The notes below the pieces were generated by a model. It saw only the letters and a list, made by a program, of their open reading frames with translations, made no database searches and was not told the origin of the DNA. 64,000 nucleotides of DNA from Lamellibrachia columna (lineage: Eukaryota > Annelida > Polychaeta > Sabellida > Siboglinidae). Numbering within the stretch: the stretch's first letter is position 1; each line of letters starts with the position of its first letter. Location of the stretch: the NCBI GenBank assembly GCA_963662155.1, contig OY759266.1, forward strand, positions 11,428,835 through 11,492,834, in the 5' to 3' direction. Positions 46,852 through 61,800 of this stretch are shown in pieces. Made by a program: the position numbers and the translations under genes.

Positions 46852-49800
46852 TTAGTTGATCTGTGAGCTTCTGATCCATTCTTGCTCAAAATATTTGCGT
46901 TTTTCCCGCAGTTGCTGTCCAAGGTCAAATTCCTCAACTGATCGTTTCTTTCTAGCTGTAATACAAACAAATAATTTGATGTAAGTTTAATGAGAAACCA
47001 ACTATTTCTAGTATTCAGAAATAAATAACTGTTCAACTCTCAAACAAAGCCAACTTATGTGCAACGTTCCTGTTGAAGGGAGGTATGATATTTTTCAATG
47101 GAATAATTTGTCTTTTAAATTTTATTTACGACATGAAATTACAGATAATAGCAATCAGATTAAGTAAAAAAAATTTTATGGCGCCGTGCAAACGGCAGTT
47201 AAAGGCCACCAGGCATTTAATATGCAGCAGTTGTAGCAACTGGGTGGACTTCGTCAAGTCCGGGTGTGAGAAGTCCTGGACTGAAGTTCAAGCGGATAGT
47301 TTTAGTTTTGAGTGTAGAGGATGTACGAGGATGAAGGAACTTGAGGTGGAGTTAGAACAGCTGAGGCTGCTCGTTGTGGCAGTGGTGGGAAGGGAGCAGG
47401 TGGGTTGTGCCAGTGGTTCTGGTGGGGGGACAGTAGAAGATAAAGTGGGGGAAGACGACGAGAGAGATGCTGAGTGAAGGTAAGGTGACAGGTCACGAAA
47501 GGAGACGAGAAGGAAAGAAATGGGAGGGAAGACAAATGGATCGAAGGAAAGAGGAGTGGGGGAGACAGTAGCGAAGGAGTCGGGGGGGGAGGAGACGATA
47601 GTTAAGGCGATGGGAGTGAGGGAGACGGGAGCGCAAGTTAGCCAGGAGACGGGAGTTGAAGGTGTCAGGTTGATGAGTGAGAGAGAGCCTGATAACAGTC
47701 TGCTACCAAGTGACAAGGCTGCAGAACAGAATGTGATGGAGGGGATCCATCGGAAGAGCTATTCCGAGGCAGTGATAGAGGGGGCGAGAAAGAGAGCGAG
47801 GGTGTTTGTGGGGGACTCAATAGTTAGGAAGACCGACAGAGTCTTAAACAAGGGAGATGACGTGGTAGTTTGCTTGTCTGGGGCCAAAATAGAGGCGATA
47901 ACTGAGAGGGTAGAAAACATCGTGGGTTCGGGCAAGGGTGGATCTGTTTTAGTACACGTAGAGACAAATAACGTAGCGAGGGAGGGTACAACTGCCATAG
48001 TTAGGAAATACAGGAATTTGGTCAGAACACTAAAGCAGACGCGAGTTGGCAGGTAATACTGTCAGGGATTTTACCAGTAATAGGAAGGAGGGGTCATAGA
48101 TATCGAAATTGCCGGGGGATGGCAATTAACATGCTAGTCGAGAAGCTATGTAGGGAAGAGGAAGTTGGTTTTTTGGATTTGTGGGAAAGTTTTGTTGGAA
48201 GAGCCGGCTGATATGTACATGAAGGACGGGCTTCATCTAAGTGGAAAGGGGGCAGCCATATTTGCGGATCGACTCACAGCAGCAGTAGACAGTGGCATGG
48301 GTAGCATAACTAATTTTTTTGGTAGTAAACACTATTTAAACTAGAAGCACGGGGGGGGTTACTTAGAGATGCCTCAAGCAAGAAAAGAGGTCACTAGTAC
48401 AGATAAACCAATAACAAAATGTCCGAAAAACATGTCTGAAGCAGGTTATAGATGTGTGTGTTTAAATGCTACGAGTATAGTAAATAAGAAAAACGAATGA
48501 AACATCATGGTAGAAGATATTGACCCTCACATAATCGGTATTACCGAATCATGGGCCAACACAGATGCTGAATTAGGATTGACAGGATATGTAATGTTTA
48601 GGAGAGATCGAATAGGAAGAAGGGGAGGGGGAGTTATTTTATATGTTAAAGAATCTATTCAGGCTTATGAAATAAAATTAGAAAGGAAAGCAGATTATGA
48701 TGAAGCTGTTTGGTGCAAAACAGTTTCAGGAAATTCAAAATTAACTTGGATTAGTTTACCGAAGTCCAAACATAAATGAAGAGTATAACACAAAAATACA
48801 AAATGCTATAAAGGAAGTTAGTAAAGGGGAATGTATCATAATGGGAGATCTTAACCATGGACACATACAATGGAAATCTCTAGAGAGTACAGGGGGTGAG
48901 GGCCAACAATTTCTATTTTTAATTCAGGATAGCTTCCTTACTCAGCACGTGCTAGAACCTACCAGGGGAGAAAGTATTAGATATAGTTTTATCATCACAA
49001 AAAGAATTAGTGGACAATGTCAAAATACATGAACCATTGGGTAACAGTGACCACGATCAAAGGAGAAACTTCCACAAAGGTAACTATAAAGATAAGAGAA
49101 ATTACTTAGCAAAGCTAGATTGGAATAACATGCTGATGAATAAGGCTGCAATTGAATGTTGGAATATTCGAAAATATGAAGTTGAGAGTATCATCGATAA
49201 ATTTTTTCCCTTGAAAAAACAAGGAAAAACGGTCTACAAAGAAACACTTGTTAAAAGAAGCTATTAGAAAAATAGTGTTTAAGCAAACTATGTGGAGGGT
49301 TTATAGACATACCAGAAAGGATGAAGACTAGGCAAATTACAAAGAGGCACTTAACCTAACTATAACTGAAATTAGAAAATCTAAAAGAACCTTTGAAAAA
49401 AAATTGGCAGGTAATATAAAAAAATACAGCAAGAGTTTCTATGCTTATGTAAGGAGTAAACAGAAAGTTCGAGATTAGGTCGGACCACTGGAAAACAACA
49501 GGGGAAACATAATTTCAGAGGGGTTTCAAATGGCAGAGGTCCTGAATGAGTATTTCAACTCAGTTTTTACCACAGAAGATATCAGCTCACTTCCAGTTCC
49601 ATTTACTAAATATGAGGGCAATAAATCAGAACATTTAGGACAATTATTTGTAACTCTTGAAATGATAGCACAGAAAATTAAGAAGATGAAAGATAATAAA
49701 TCACCCGGAGTTGATGGGATACCACCAAAACTGCTTAAGGAAATTGTTGAGCAAATTAGTACACCACTTGCAAAATTGTTTAACTTGTCACTAGAAGAAG

Positions 49801-52800
49801 GAATAGTTCCTTCAGAATGGAAAGAAGCAAATATTACGCCGCTATTTAAGAAGGGATCGAGGAACAAGCCAGAGAATTACAGACCAGTGAGTTTAACATC
49901 AGTTGTATATAAATTACTCGAAACATTAATTAGAGACCACATGGTGGAATTCCTTGTGAAACATAAATTAATAAATACATCTCAACATGGGTTCCTAAAA
50001 GCAAGATCATATCTAACCAATATTTTATGTTTTTTTGAAGAAGTTACAAAGTGGGTAGATGACGGGTCACCAGTGGATGTTGTCTACTTAGATTTTCAGA
50101 AAGCTTTTGATAAAGTGCCACCTCAAAGATTGCTACTTAAACTAAAAGCCCATGGTATAGGTAATGATGTAATCAACTGGATAGAAAAGTGGCTTACACA
50201 CAGAAGACAGAGAGCAATAGTAGATGGTGAGATTTCAAACTGGAAATCTGGTTTGAGTGGGGTACCACAGGGTTGAGTATTAGGCCCTATACTGTTTTAA
50301 ATGATTTGGAAGATGACATATCTAGCAAAGTACTCAAATTTGCAGATGACACAAAAGTATTCAGAAAGGTTACTAATGATACAGATAAACAAAGTTTACA
50401 GGATGATCTAGATAAATTAGTTAAATGGTAAGAAAAATGGCAAATGTTATTCAATTTTGGGAAGTGTAAATGTATACACATAGGACATGGAAACATGGAC
50501 AAAGAATATAAAATAGGGGATGCTGTACTAGGTAGAACCACACAAGAAAAGGACTTAGGAGTAACATTTAGTGCCGACATGAAAGTTTCAGAGCAATGTG
50601 GGATTGCTGCTTTGAAAGGAAATCAAATTCTAGGGCTAATTAGGAGAACTATCACGTATAAGGAGAACCAGCTAATTGTACCCCTGTACAAAGCAACAGA
50701 TAGACTGCATTTGGAATATTGTATTCAAGCATGGAGGCCATATCGTAAAAAGGACATAGACAAGCTAGAAAGAATACAACGAAGAGCAACTAAAATGATT
50801 CCAGAATTGAGAGACCTTAGTTACAAAAGTCGCTTATTACAATGTGGTTTGACAACATTAGAGACCAGGAGACTAAGAGGAGACCAAATAGAAGTTTCTC
50901 TTCAATAAAATAGTGAACGGTTATGAGGATGTTGATAGGAATATGTTCTTCAAACTTAAAGAAGGCAGTAGAACCAGAGGACACAAAACAGCGTTAGTTA
51001 AGGAGCAGTGTAGGTTGGACATGAGAAAGTACTCTTTCTCACAGAGGGTGATAAATGAATGGAACAAACTGCCAAATGACTGTTAATGCTAGTACACGTG
51101 TAGTGTAAATATGTTTAAAAATAGAATTGACAGATATTTGGTAAGGGCGGGCTACACATAGATGCAAAATTTTTTGTACTCTCGATAAGTCAATGGCTTC
51201 CTTGTCAACTTGCCATCTGGAACTTGTTGTTTGGGATGGCAATTTTGTTAACAATAATTTGTTGGTGAAGTGCCAAAACCAGGAATGTCCCATTTTCAAT
51301 AGTTTCCTTTTATGAGTTGACAGATTTTTTCACCCATAAACCACACAACGAATTTAATTCATTCTGGCGAATGGAATCATATTCTTCTATCTAAACCAGC
51401 TTTTCTTTGACGAAATACATCAATTTATGTTTTTATTTAGGACATTCAGTATTTTGACTATTCACTCATGAACTGAGTATTTTAAGATGAGATGAGAAAA
51501 TGGAACTCGCTGATGGACTGGGTGAATTACATTATCAACAAATGTGTAATTGCCATGAAGTAAAACTTACCACTGCTCTTCATTTCCTTCACTTCGAATG
51601 GGGTGATGGTTTCCCTCGTATAGCTAGGGCATCCACTCTTCACCCAGTCTGCAATCATCGACTCAACGGCGCCATCAACAGCCGCCAGGGCGGCAGGATC
51701 GGATACATAGATTTCCACCTTCGTGACGTCTTTGTTATGAAGCAAGACAACCTGGAGGGGTGAAACAACAATGCCATTGCAGTTATCTAGCTTCTACGTC
51801 TATAACTCTTCCCAGCACTTAATTGGGGGTGCGGTAGCTCGATGGTAAAATGCTAGACTGCCCAATTAAGTGGACAAGGGACCACCATTTCGAAACTTGG
51901 AAATTTCATTCACCCCACATTGCCCGTGTTTTTCCGAAGAGACACTAATAGCCGTTGGTCCCTTCTACTTGGTGTCGATGCCAGTGGTGGACATTTTGGG
52001 GGCTGAGAAAATTTGGGAATCTCTTCTGGTCGTACCAGAAAAAACACATTGTTATTCTTCTTCCATTACTGCTCATGCCTCTGTGCATTGTGTGTATGTA
52101 TACATGCATACATACATGGTGGATTAGAGACCACCACTCTGTGAGTCCAAAACAAGTTACACATTTACCCCCTCTTTGGGATCTTTACTTCCCCAGTCAT
52201 AGACATCAGGTAGAAGAGCCTATGCCATGGTTTTTAGCGTCATCCAAAAGACACCAGCCATGTGGGGTAAACGAAGCTTTGCTACATCAGCAGCTAGGCT
52301 CGAACCCTGGGCCTCTTAATTAATAATCCTGTATTCACCCCGCAGCTATCGCTCCGCATTTGTTTAGTTATTACGGGTATTGCTAAGAGCTAAACCTTCT
52401 GCAACAATGCAGCATCTGTCACATTAATCTGTTGATCTTCGACGCATCGAGATAAAGCTTCCCATAACAATGCACTGATGTTTGTGATGAGAAAACGGAA
52501 GCCGTACCTCAAGCGCACTACGGATGTATTCCGCCTCGATCTCGTTCTTCACCCATGCCGTGACCTTGCCCTTGGCATGCATGGCATACATCTTGATGAG
52601 CAGCTCGTAGACAGGGAGAGGGTTGTCCATGACTCCATAGAGTTCTTCCTCGATGCTCTTGTCTTCGTCAGGCCGGTACAATCTCTCCAGACTTGGTGCT
52701 GCAATCATGAATATTTAATAATAATAATATCTATTTTCCATAGCACCACATCCAATACAGTTTACATCGCTTTACAGCGAATCTCTTTAAACTAGTACAT

Positions 52801-55800
52801 TTTGGTAAAACAATACTTGTAATATCACTGATAAACTGATATATAATATTTCATTTTAAATATAATGCAAATATAATCATGAAACATAACATAAATAAAA
52901 TAGGAGCACGACACATAATACCATAGAATAAAATAAGTTACGTTGACTACAAAACAAATAAATAAACTAAAGATAAATGTAAATATCAATAAGTTAGGTT
53001 CAAATGTAGCAGCAGTGAACACTGCCGCATTCACTAGAAATATTTCAGCATCCTATATTGTGTTGCTGACTTTCCCAGGTGGAACGAAACATGCAGGCCA
53101 TTTAAAACATTGATGCCCCCTTTCTATGACTATAAAAAACACTCGTTTTTATAAATCAAGATTGTGGTAATTCATTAAACTTGCCAATGTTTATAGATTT
53201 CCCCATCTCCTCCTGTACATCATATGAAATATTATGAAATATTATTGTGCAAAAACAATATAAAAAGGTCTTTAAAGATTTTCTAAAATGTGTAAATGTT
53301 CTAGTAGCATGAAAGTGAACTGGCAATGCATTACACATTTTATAAGAGACAATTTTTTTTATAAATTTTGTCATCGACAACTTTGTAATCTGGTAAACAT
53401 CCTACAGCACTGACCAAGCTGAGCAAAGAGTGGGGCTTTGTCCAGACAGTGAACAGCACAGGCAGTGTCCCTCAGATCATCACTGTCCTTGTAGAACAGG
53501 TTGGTCACATCAGCGTCATCATTCATGAGGGAGAACGGAGCCCAATGCAGGAAGTTGTTACAATGTTTAGTCTTGTCCTCATATTTCGTTCCTGTAATAA
53601 TAATAATAATACTAAATCCTTAGGAACCCAAGTTCTGACGTGCAACAAATCAGAATTGTTAAGCGTGATATCATGAACAGGGACGTGCAAAAGTCATCAG
53701 ATTTAACGTGGAAATGCAATTTCGAAAAAATATGTATATTTTTGGTGGAAGAATGCTATAGTTTGAGATTTAAAGCACCTTCTCTGGTTACTGCTGGTAC
53801 TGACACGATGTAATCTCACTGTGTGCAAGGCAATGTTATTGGCACTGTGCTATTAGAAGCTGTTACAGAAATGAGAAAGAAGAAGAAGAAATGTTTTTAT
53901 TTTACCCATCATACATTTCACATAATACATATATATCCATGTTAAATTATAATTTTAAATAATACAGGTGTATATGGTTGTAAATAAACATGGTATATAT
54001 TAAGGTAAACAAACAAATAGGGTCAGTAGACTCCTCTAAGACTTTGATAGTCGCTGTCGAGGAGCCACCTTGCAAAATAAAATTAAACTAAATCAGTTGG
54101 TCAAACAAATATAATTTTTCTAAGAAAAAAAAGAGGGAAAAAAACACCATAATAATCATATCATATCTGATTGTGTGTGTGTGTTTCAGTGTGCGCATAC
54201 ATGTGCTTGTTCGTGCGCATGTGCATGTTCGTGTACTACTATTCTCGCTTGATTATGTGTGTTTGCAGTTTAGGCGCCTTTTAGTATAAGGTGACTGGTG
54301 GTTGTATTTTTTTAATGTTGCATACATATATAGCAATTTTGCCTTGTGCATGAATCTTGATAATTTTGTAAAAAATAAAGTTTTGCATACTGAACAAATC
54401 CTTGTAAGCTGTGTGTATTAAGCTTTTCCTTAACTATAGTGGGAATATTATTAAGTAAAAATGGTAAATTATGCTGAAGACATGTCGTTGCAAATTCGTG
54501 TTTAGTTTTATAAGTATATATTTCATTCTTGATTCGTGTATCATAATTATGTATGTCATAGTTGAAGATTATCCTCCAGTTTTGTAAATAAACTGGTAAA
54601 TTGTTATGTAAATATTTATAATAAAATTGTAATTGTTGTAATTTAAGAATGTCATCTACTTTTAACGTGCTGAGTTTTTTATGGAGTGGCTCTGTGTGGG
54701 AATTATAATTACTTAAGGTAATAATTCTCAATGCTTTCTTTTGAAGTTTTATTATTCTATTTGTTTGAAAACATATATAATAACGTTTTAATTTGTTGTG
54801 ATAACACGTTTTAATTTATTTAAAATATCAATCTTTTTAGAACATGCGTTTGAAATTTTTTCAGTATATCCTTTCCAGTTCAGATTTGTATCAATTATTA
54901 AACCTAAGAAATTAAATTCCTTAACTTGTTCAATATTTATATTATCTATCTTCAGAGCAAGCGTCTGTATATTTTTATTTGTCCTTTGGAATGTTATATA
55001 TTTAGATTGTGCAATGTTTAATGATAATTTATTTATTTTTAGCCATTCATTTATTTTTAAAAGTTCATCATTTATTAAAGATTCTAAATTGTCATTTTGT
55101 ATGTTATCATTAAAAGTATTTAAAGTACTTGATAAGGTTGTGTCATCAGCATAAATGATGAAATTAAACATTTTACTGGCTTGTGCAAAATCATTGATAT
55201 ATATATAATAAATAACAGAGGTTCTAGGATTGAGCCCTGTGGTATTTGGTAACATGTTTGATTTTATATGATCAATTTCAGTATATTGTTTACGGTTATT
55301 TAGGTAGCTACTGAATAAGTTAAGATTTGTACCATTTATACCATAATACTATAATTTGTCAATTAAAATAAAAAATTCAATGGTATCGAATGCTTTAGAA
55401 AGGTCCAAATATATGTTTAAGGGTATTTCATCCTGATCCATTTGGGTTATAATCCTATCTATTAATTCCAGTGCAGCATATTCCGTTGAATGCTTGGGTC
55501 GAAAACCATATTGATGGTCAAAGAAAAGTTTGCAGTCTTTTAAATAAGTTGACAATTGATCAAAAATTATTTTTTCCAATACTTTTGAGATAGCTGGTAG
55601 AAGAGATATGGGTCTATAATTATTAAATATTGTTGGCTCGCCTTTTGTATAAATTGTAATAACCTTAGCAATTTTTTATTTATCAGGGAATACTCCTGTG
55701 GTTAATACTTCATTTGTTAATAATGTTAAAGATTTAGTTATTGCAGGTTCAATTAATTTTAGTAGTTTGGTGGAAAAACCATCAAACCCATAACTATTTT

Positions 55801-58800
55801 GTTGGGTAGATTATTTATTATTCTCTTTACAGTATATTCTTCAATTTTGTTAAATGTAAAAACAGTTTACTTTTTTATTTAAATAATACGAATGATCATA
55901 GATGCCTTTGTATTTAATATTGTTTGCCAGATGATTCCGTATATTAGTAAAAAAAATGCATTAAATTTATTTGCAATTTCCAATTTATCTGTCATAATAG
56001 AATTTGATTCTTTAAAATATGTAGGAAATTATTTATTAGTTTTACTTTTAGACAGGATTTCATTTATAGTTTTCCAAGTATTTTTATGTCAAATTTGAAT
56101 TGATTAAAACATGTTTCAAAATATGATTGCTTTGCTATACGAAAGCTCCTTTTCAATATAACATTGTATATGTTCTTAGATTAATCAGTAACATTTCATG
56201 TTCTGGAGAATCAAGATTTGTTCATTTTATTTGTTTGTAAAGTTTATCTCTGTGTCATATTGAGGTTAGCAGACCTTGAGTTTATATTTATTAAATTTCA
56301 CTAATTTACTCATCATATATTTATTTTTAGCCTGATTGATTTCATCTAGGATAATGTTATAGTTATGGTTTGTGTCAGCCGTTGGACTTATGTCTAGTTT
56401 CTCATATAATTTAGTGGAGATTAAATCCTCTTTGACTTTTAACATTGCCTTTTTGTTTTTAATATCAATTTCTATGAATTTTGTAGGATGTTGTTTTTTC
56501 AGAGTAGTATCCATAATTATGAAATACGGTTGATGATCAAATAATTTTTTTATTAATATTCCTGCTGTACTCTCTAATATATATTTTGTTAAATTACAAA
56601 AGAAATTACCAATTAGTGTGTCATTACAGGTTGTAAACCTGGTAGGAAGAGTGATTTGGGGGAAGAGACTAAATGAAGTTAACATGTCAAAGAACCTGCT
56701 ACAATGTTCTTGCTCATTTATTTTTAGCATATTTATATTATAGTCCCCTGCTAGAATAAGATTATTTTTTTGACGATTTTGCATAGATGATATGAATGTT
56801 GTAAATTCATTTAGAAATTCATTATAATTTTCATTTAATGGCCTTGAAGGTTGGTATATATTTCCTATAGTGATCATCTGTGGTAAGACTCCTCCATTTA
56901 CTTGTATTATTTGCCCCTCCCACTGTTTATATGTGTTTAATTTCATATTTAATTAATAACTAAATTGTTGATCTATATATATTATTAATCCACCTTTATT
57001 GCTGCAGCTTTTTCCTTGGGATATACAGTCGTATACACTTAATTGTATTAATGATAAGTCATCCGTATCAGATAACCAGCTCTCTTGGAGACATATTATA
57101 CTAAATTTTAAATGTAAGGAAGATAAGTCATTTACAAATGCCTCGAGTTCACTAAACTTTGCATTAATTGATTGTATGTTAGAACTTAGAATACTGAAAT
57201 GTTTATTATTGTTTTTAGCTACTGAATAACATTTTTCAAAGTCATAATATGAAGATCGGCGTATCGATGGCAGTTAATTATTTTCATTATTATTATTATT
57301 ACTATTGATATCTAATATATTATTTAGATTTTTTTTTCAATACCACCTGTATACAAGAGAAAGGTTTCGTCAGTTATCATTTATTTGCATTTTTAATTTG
57401 GTTAACAATATTGTTGTTACACGGGTTTTCACTACTGCTACGGGAAGGGCAGAACCATTGTAACAAGAGGCACAAACCACTGTTACATATGCTTTCATTA
57501 TTGTTACGGGAAGGGCAGAACCGCTGTAACAACAATTGTCAACAAGAGGCACAGAACCGCTGTTAATGGAGGAAGCAGATTCACTGTTTCAAGAATGACA
57601 GAACCACTCTTACTGGCTAGAGGCAGAACCACTGTTACAAGGACATTATTACCACTGTTACTGGCTAGAGGCAGAACCATTGTTACAAGGACATTATTAC
57701 CACTGTTACTGGCTAGAGGCAGAACCATTGTTACAAGGACATTATTACCACTGTTACTGGCTAGAGGCAGAATCACTGTTACAAGGACATTATTACCATT
57801 GTTACTGGCTAGAGGCAGAACCACTGTTAAAAGGACATTATTACCATTGTTACTGGCTAGAGGCAGAACCATTGTTACAAGGACATTATTACCACTGTTA
57901 CTGGCTAGAGGCAGAACCATTGTTACAAGGACATTATTACCACTGTTACTGGCTAGAGGCAGAATCACTGTTACAAGGACATTATTACCATTGTTACTGG
58001 CTAGAGGCAAAATCACTGTTACAAGGACATTATTACCATTGTTACTGGCTAGAGGCAGAAACAATGTTACAAGGACATCATTACCACTGTTACTGGCTAG
58101 AGGCAGAACCACTGTTACAAGGACATTATTACCACTGTTACTGGCTAGAGGCAGAACCACTGTTACAAGGACATTATTACCATTGTTACTGGCTATAGAG
58201 ACAAAACCACTGTTAAAAGGACATTATTACCATTGTTACTAGTTAGAGACAGAACCACTGTTACAAGGACATAATTACCATTGTTACTTGCAAGAGGCAG
58301 AACCACTATTACAAAAAAGCGGATCACACTGACCAAACAGAGAAGACATAGTCTATCACTAAGTCTTGTAGTTGTAAATGGGGAATACATCATAACGGGC
58401 CTACATCTTCACCCGAAACCAATAATATAATGACTTTAATGACTGCTAGTGTTGTATATGCCCTGAAATTTCTGAATGGGTCTGACGATGACAATACTCT
58501 ACCTTTGACACAATTGCCACAGTTTCCAAAACAACCTTCAAGAGCATCTCTCAGCTGTTTCTCATTGTGATACAGGTGCATTCTCTTCACCTCCTCCCAG
58601 ATCAGGTTGATCTAATTAAAAATAAATAAATAAAACAAAATAAAAATAAATAACAATTAATAAATATTATAAATAATAACATTTAAACATAAACAAATGT
58701 GTTGGAACAAAAAATTATTAGAACTAGATGACAAAGTGAGATGCTTTGATTCTTCAGAAACATCTATGGGATGTCACCGAGAGGAACGCCCAGATTATGT

Positions 58801-61800
58801 TGGCTCAATGACATCAGCAGCCACCTAAGGGAAAATGACACCAGCTCCAAAGAACCGTACATAATGGAGGGCGTTGATTTCTTGCCACACTGACAGGAGT
58901 TCCAGTGTCTCTTGAATTCGTAACTAGAGTGTGGTGTGGGGTACAGTGGCTCAGTGGTTAGAGTGCCAGACTGTCAATCAAGAGGATCTGGGTTTGAGTC
59001 CACCTGCTAGAACCTTTGGTAACTTTATTCCCTCCACACTATGTCTTTCGGAAGAGACACTAATTCCTTTGTACCTGGTGTCTACGCCAGGGGAAGTAAA
59101 ATATCCCTGATGGGAGAACTCGGTGGCCGGAGCTGCTTCCTGATCAGACACGTGGCATTAGGTACAAGGCAGGCAGGCAGGTGTATGACTGCACTGCAAT
59201 AGCTGACTCCCTACAGGGGTCAATAACAGTACGGTATATGGATAGAGTACGGTGTGCAGGACAAAGACCCACCTCTATGTTCCTGTGGTGCTCGGTATCT
59301 CGACAGAAGTCCGTGTTGCTGGATGGCACACAGTCATCTGGGGCCCCCCGCTTCCTGCGCCGGTTGATGTATTCTGGGTGCTCATGTTTGAAGTTGGGGT
59401 CTTGTTTCTTTACCGGGACCCGGGTACACGCCTCCTCCGGGTTCAAGGGGTCAACCACATAGCCATCTGTGGATGATGAATGTAGTCACATGGAAACAAA
59501 TATTGGAACAAAGGCGTCCTCAGTTGCTGTACCAACTCTTTGTAATTCACTGCCTATTAGTGTTAGGTCAACAGATAAAATGTTGCCATCATCTGAAGAC
59601 TTACCTTTTTTTGACCAAACTTTCTCGACCGAGCCCCCTACAGTATTCAGCCATCTGTTGACAACTTTGACATTGTATACCAATTTCAAGTTAGCCTAAT
59701 CCTTTCGTTTTGATGCACCTCTGAACTCCAGCTTCCGAGGACTGTTAGAAGTTTTGTATTATTTTCATTATATGTCAGGACTCTCCAATCACTTACAAAG
59801 ACCCAGGTATATGCTGGTCAGTGGAGTTTTTATAATACTAAGGACATATTTTCAATTTATGTTCAATATATGTGTCCATAAGATGTGGATATTTTACACA
59901 ACCAATGCTACGTTATTGAAATGATGCAACCAAATTAAAACCATTGTTATACACGGCACTTTATAAATGTTCCCGTTATTGTTATATATTATTATAAATA
60001 TACTAATTATATGTTTTGCCAGAACTGTCATAAAAATACCACTTACGCACAGCCATGTAAAACCTCTCCTCAAGTGACGAAGTGTACTGAACATTGTTGA
60101 CACCAGGGGGAAGAGCAGATGGATCGTTTACCCAGAAAGCAGATTCCTCCATCATGCCCACGAACACTGACTCTGCACCAACACCGATTCCAATGTACCA
60201 GTTTTCTTTGTAGAAAATTGGTCCGCACTGGTCAATTGCCGCTTTGGCGAGTCTGCGTACATTAAACTTGCTGGATTTGTCAACATAAGAGAGTTCGAGT
60301 CCCTGGCCAAGTAGATGTGAATCTCTGCGCTGAGACTCTACATCCTCCTGTTCTTGCACTGTCAGAAAAGCCTTGTAGATGGTGATCTTGACTGGTGCTG
60401 GAATGAATTAAAACGTTTTCTAAAAACAAAATCCACATAATAATAAGAATTTATTTCTTGCAATTATACGATTGAATAAAAGTACATATACAAAATATGC
60501 ATTTGCTATATATTTTAAGGAAACTGAAAAAAAAATGTATATACAGTCTTTATATCATAAAAAGGATTACTGGTAAAGAGTACCGGTACACATAAAACAA
60601 TTATTAAAATGTTTAACTACCTGGAATTTATTCTTTAGACAGGCGGCTTCTTTTGAGGATATTTATCGACTACATTATGGGAAGACCTGTACTACAGGAA
60701 AAACCTGTGCAAATACAAACCTTTCATCCATCGCTCTTCGTAACTCATGATCTCGTCATAACACTTGACGAGGGCTGGGTGAGCGCGGAAGTATCGCACT
60801 GTGTTCGAATGAAAGTCATCTGTCTTTGATGACACGCCCAGTTGTATATTCACCTAGCAGTAGAAATGTTATGTTGCAAATTATCTCAGAAAATCTTAAA
60901 TCATAACTGAACAAGGGTGAAAACTGCTCATTTCATTGACTACCAAGTAATGTACGACACCATGGTTCTGTTCTTTAAAAATTTTAGGAGATTTATTAAT
61001 TTATATACTGTCACAATGATTATAAATGTGACTTACAATCTAAGAGATAGTGCAGTTTGTCTAGATTTTATACCAACATTTGTGCATATTAGATGGCATT
61101 AGTATTTTAACAATGTTTAACAAGATTGCCATACAAAACAAAAAGCATTAAATGGACAAGGAATCCGTGGCTCTTTGTGTTCTGTCCAACTTGTTTAGAT
61201 CTTTCTTCAGATGTGGCCTAAATGCTTATACACAATATGCAAAACAACACCTAAATAATGAGGTGAGATTTTGGAAGATGAATTAATTAACAACAGCTAT
61301 ATCTGGCATCATGCAGTCATTAGTATTTTACTTATAGTCAGTATAACAAAAGTCAAAAGCTGCAACTATATTTCAGATTTCTCTACTCTCCATATGTCTT
61401 AACAGTAACAGATGAACACTTGGTTAGAAATAAATGAATAGAAACCCCACTAAACCAATGGCAGAGCATCATACTTTGCCATCAAAGAGTGGGAACTCGT
61501 TCGCTGTGCCTTCCTCTAAGATGTCATCTGGCAGCGCATAGTCTTCAGCTTTATCAGCAGGGGGCGCCACATCAAGCAGCACATTTTCGGGGAAGGTGAC
61601 CAACATTGGTTCAACAGTGGCCTGTTTCTTGACTGCCACAAGAACTTTGTCGCCAGCTGTGAAACACATTATGCAACACACTTGGTCAACATATTTAGTT
61701 TACACATCTCTGATTAAAAAGAAAACATGTTATGCATTTTGCGAGAATCAATGCATTAACCCCAAAGGTCCATATAAAAATGTTTGTGCTATCTTCAAAA

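Noticed and set aside
57504..58242. ORFs of about 215 codons on both strands
   Set aside because: Translation of the 48-bp minisatellite.
58936..59010. Possible tRNA gene (A and B boxes)
   Set aside because: The acceptor stem does not pair and the same unit plus tail is repeated, so it is a SINE head. The same applies at 936, 10861, 39811, 51831, 62212 and 62790.
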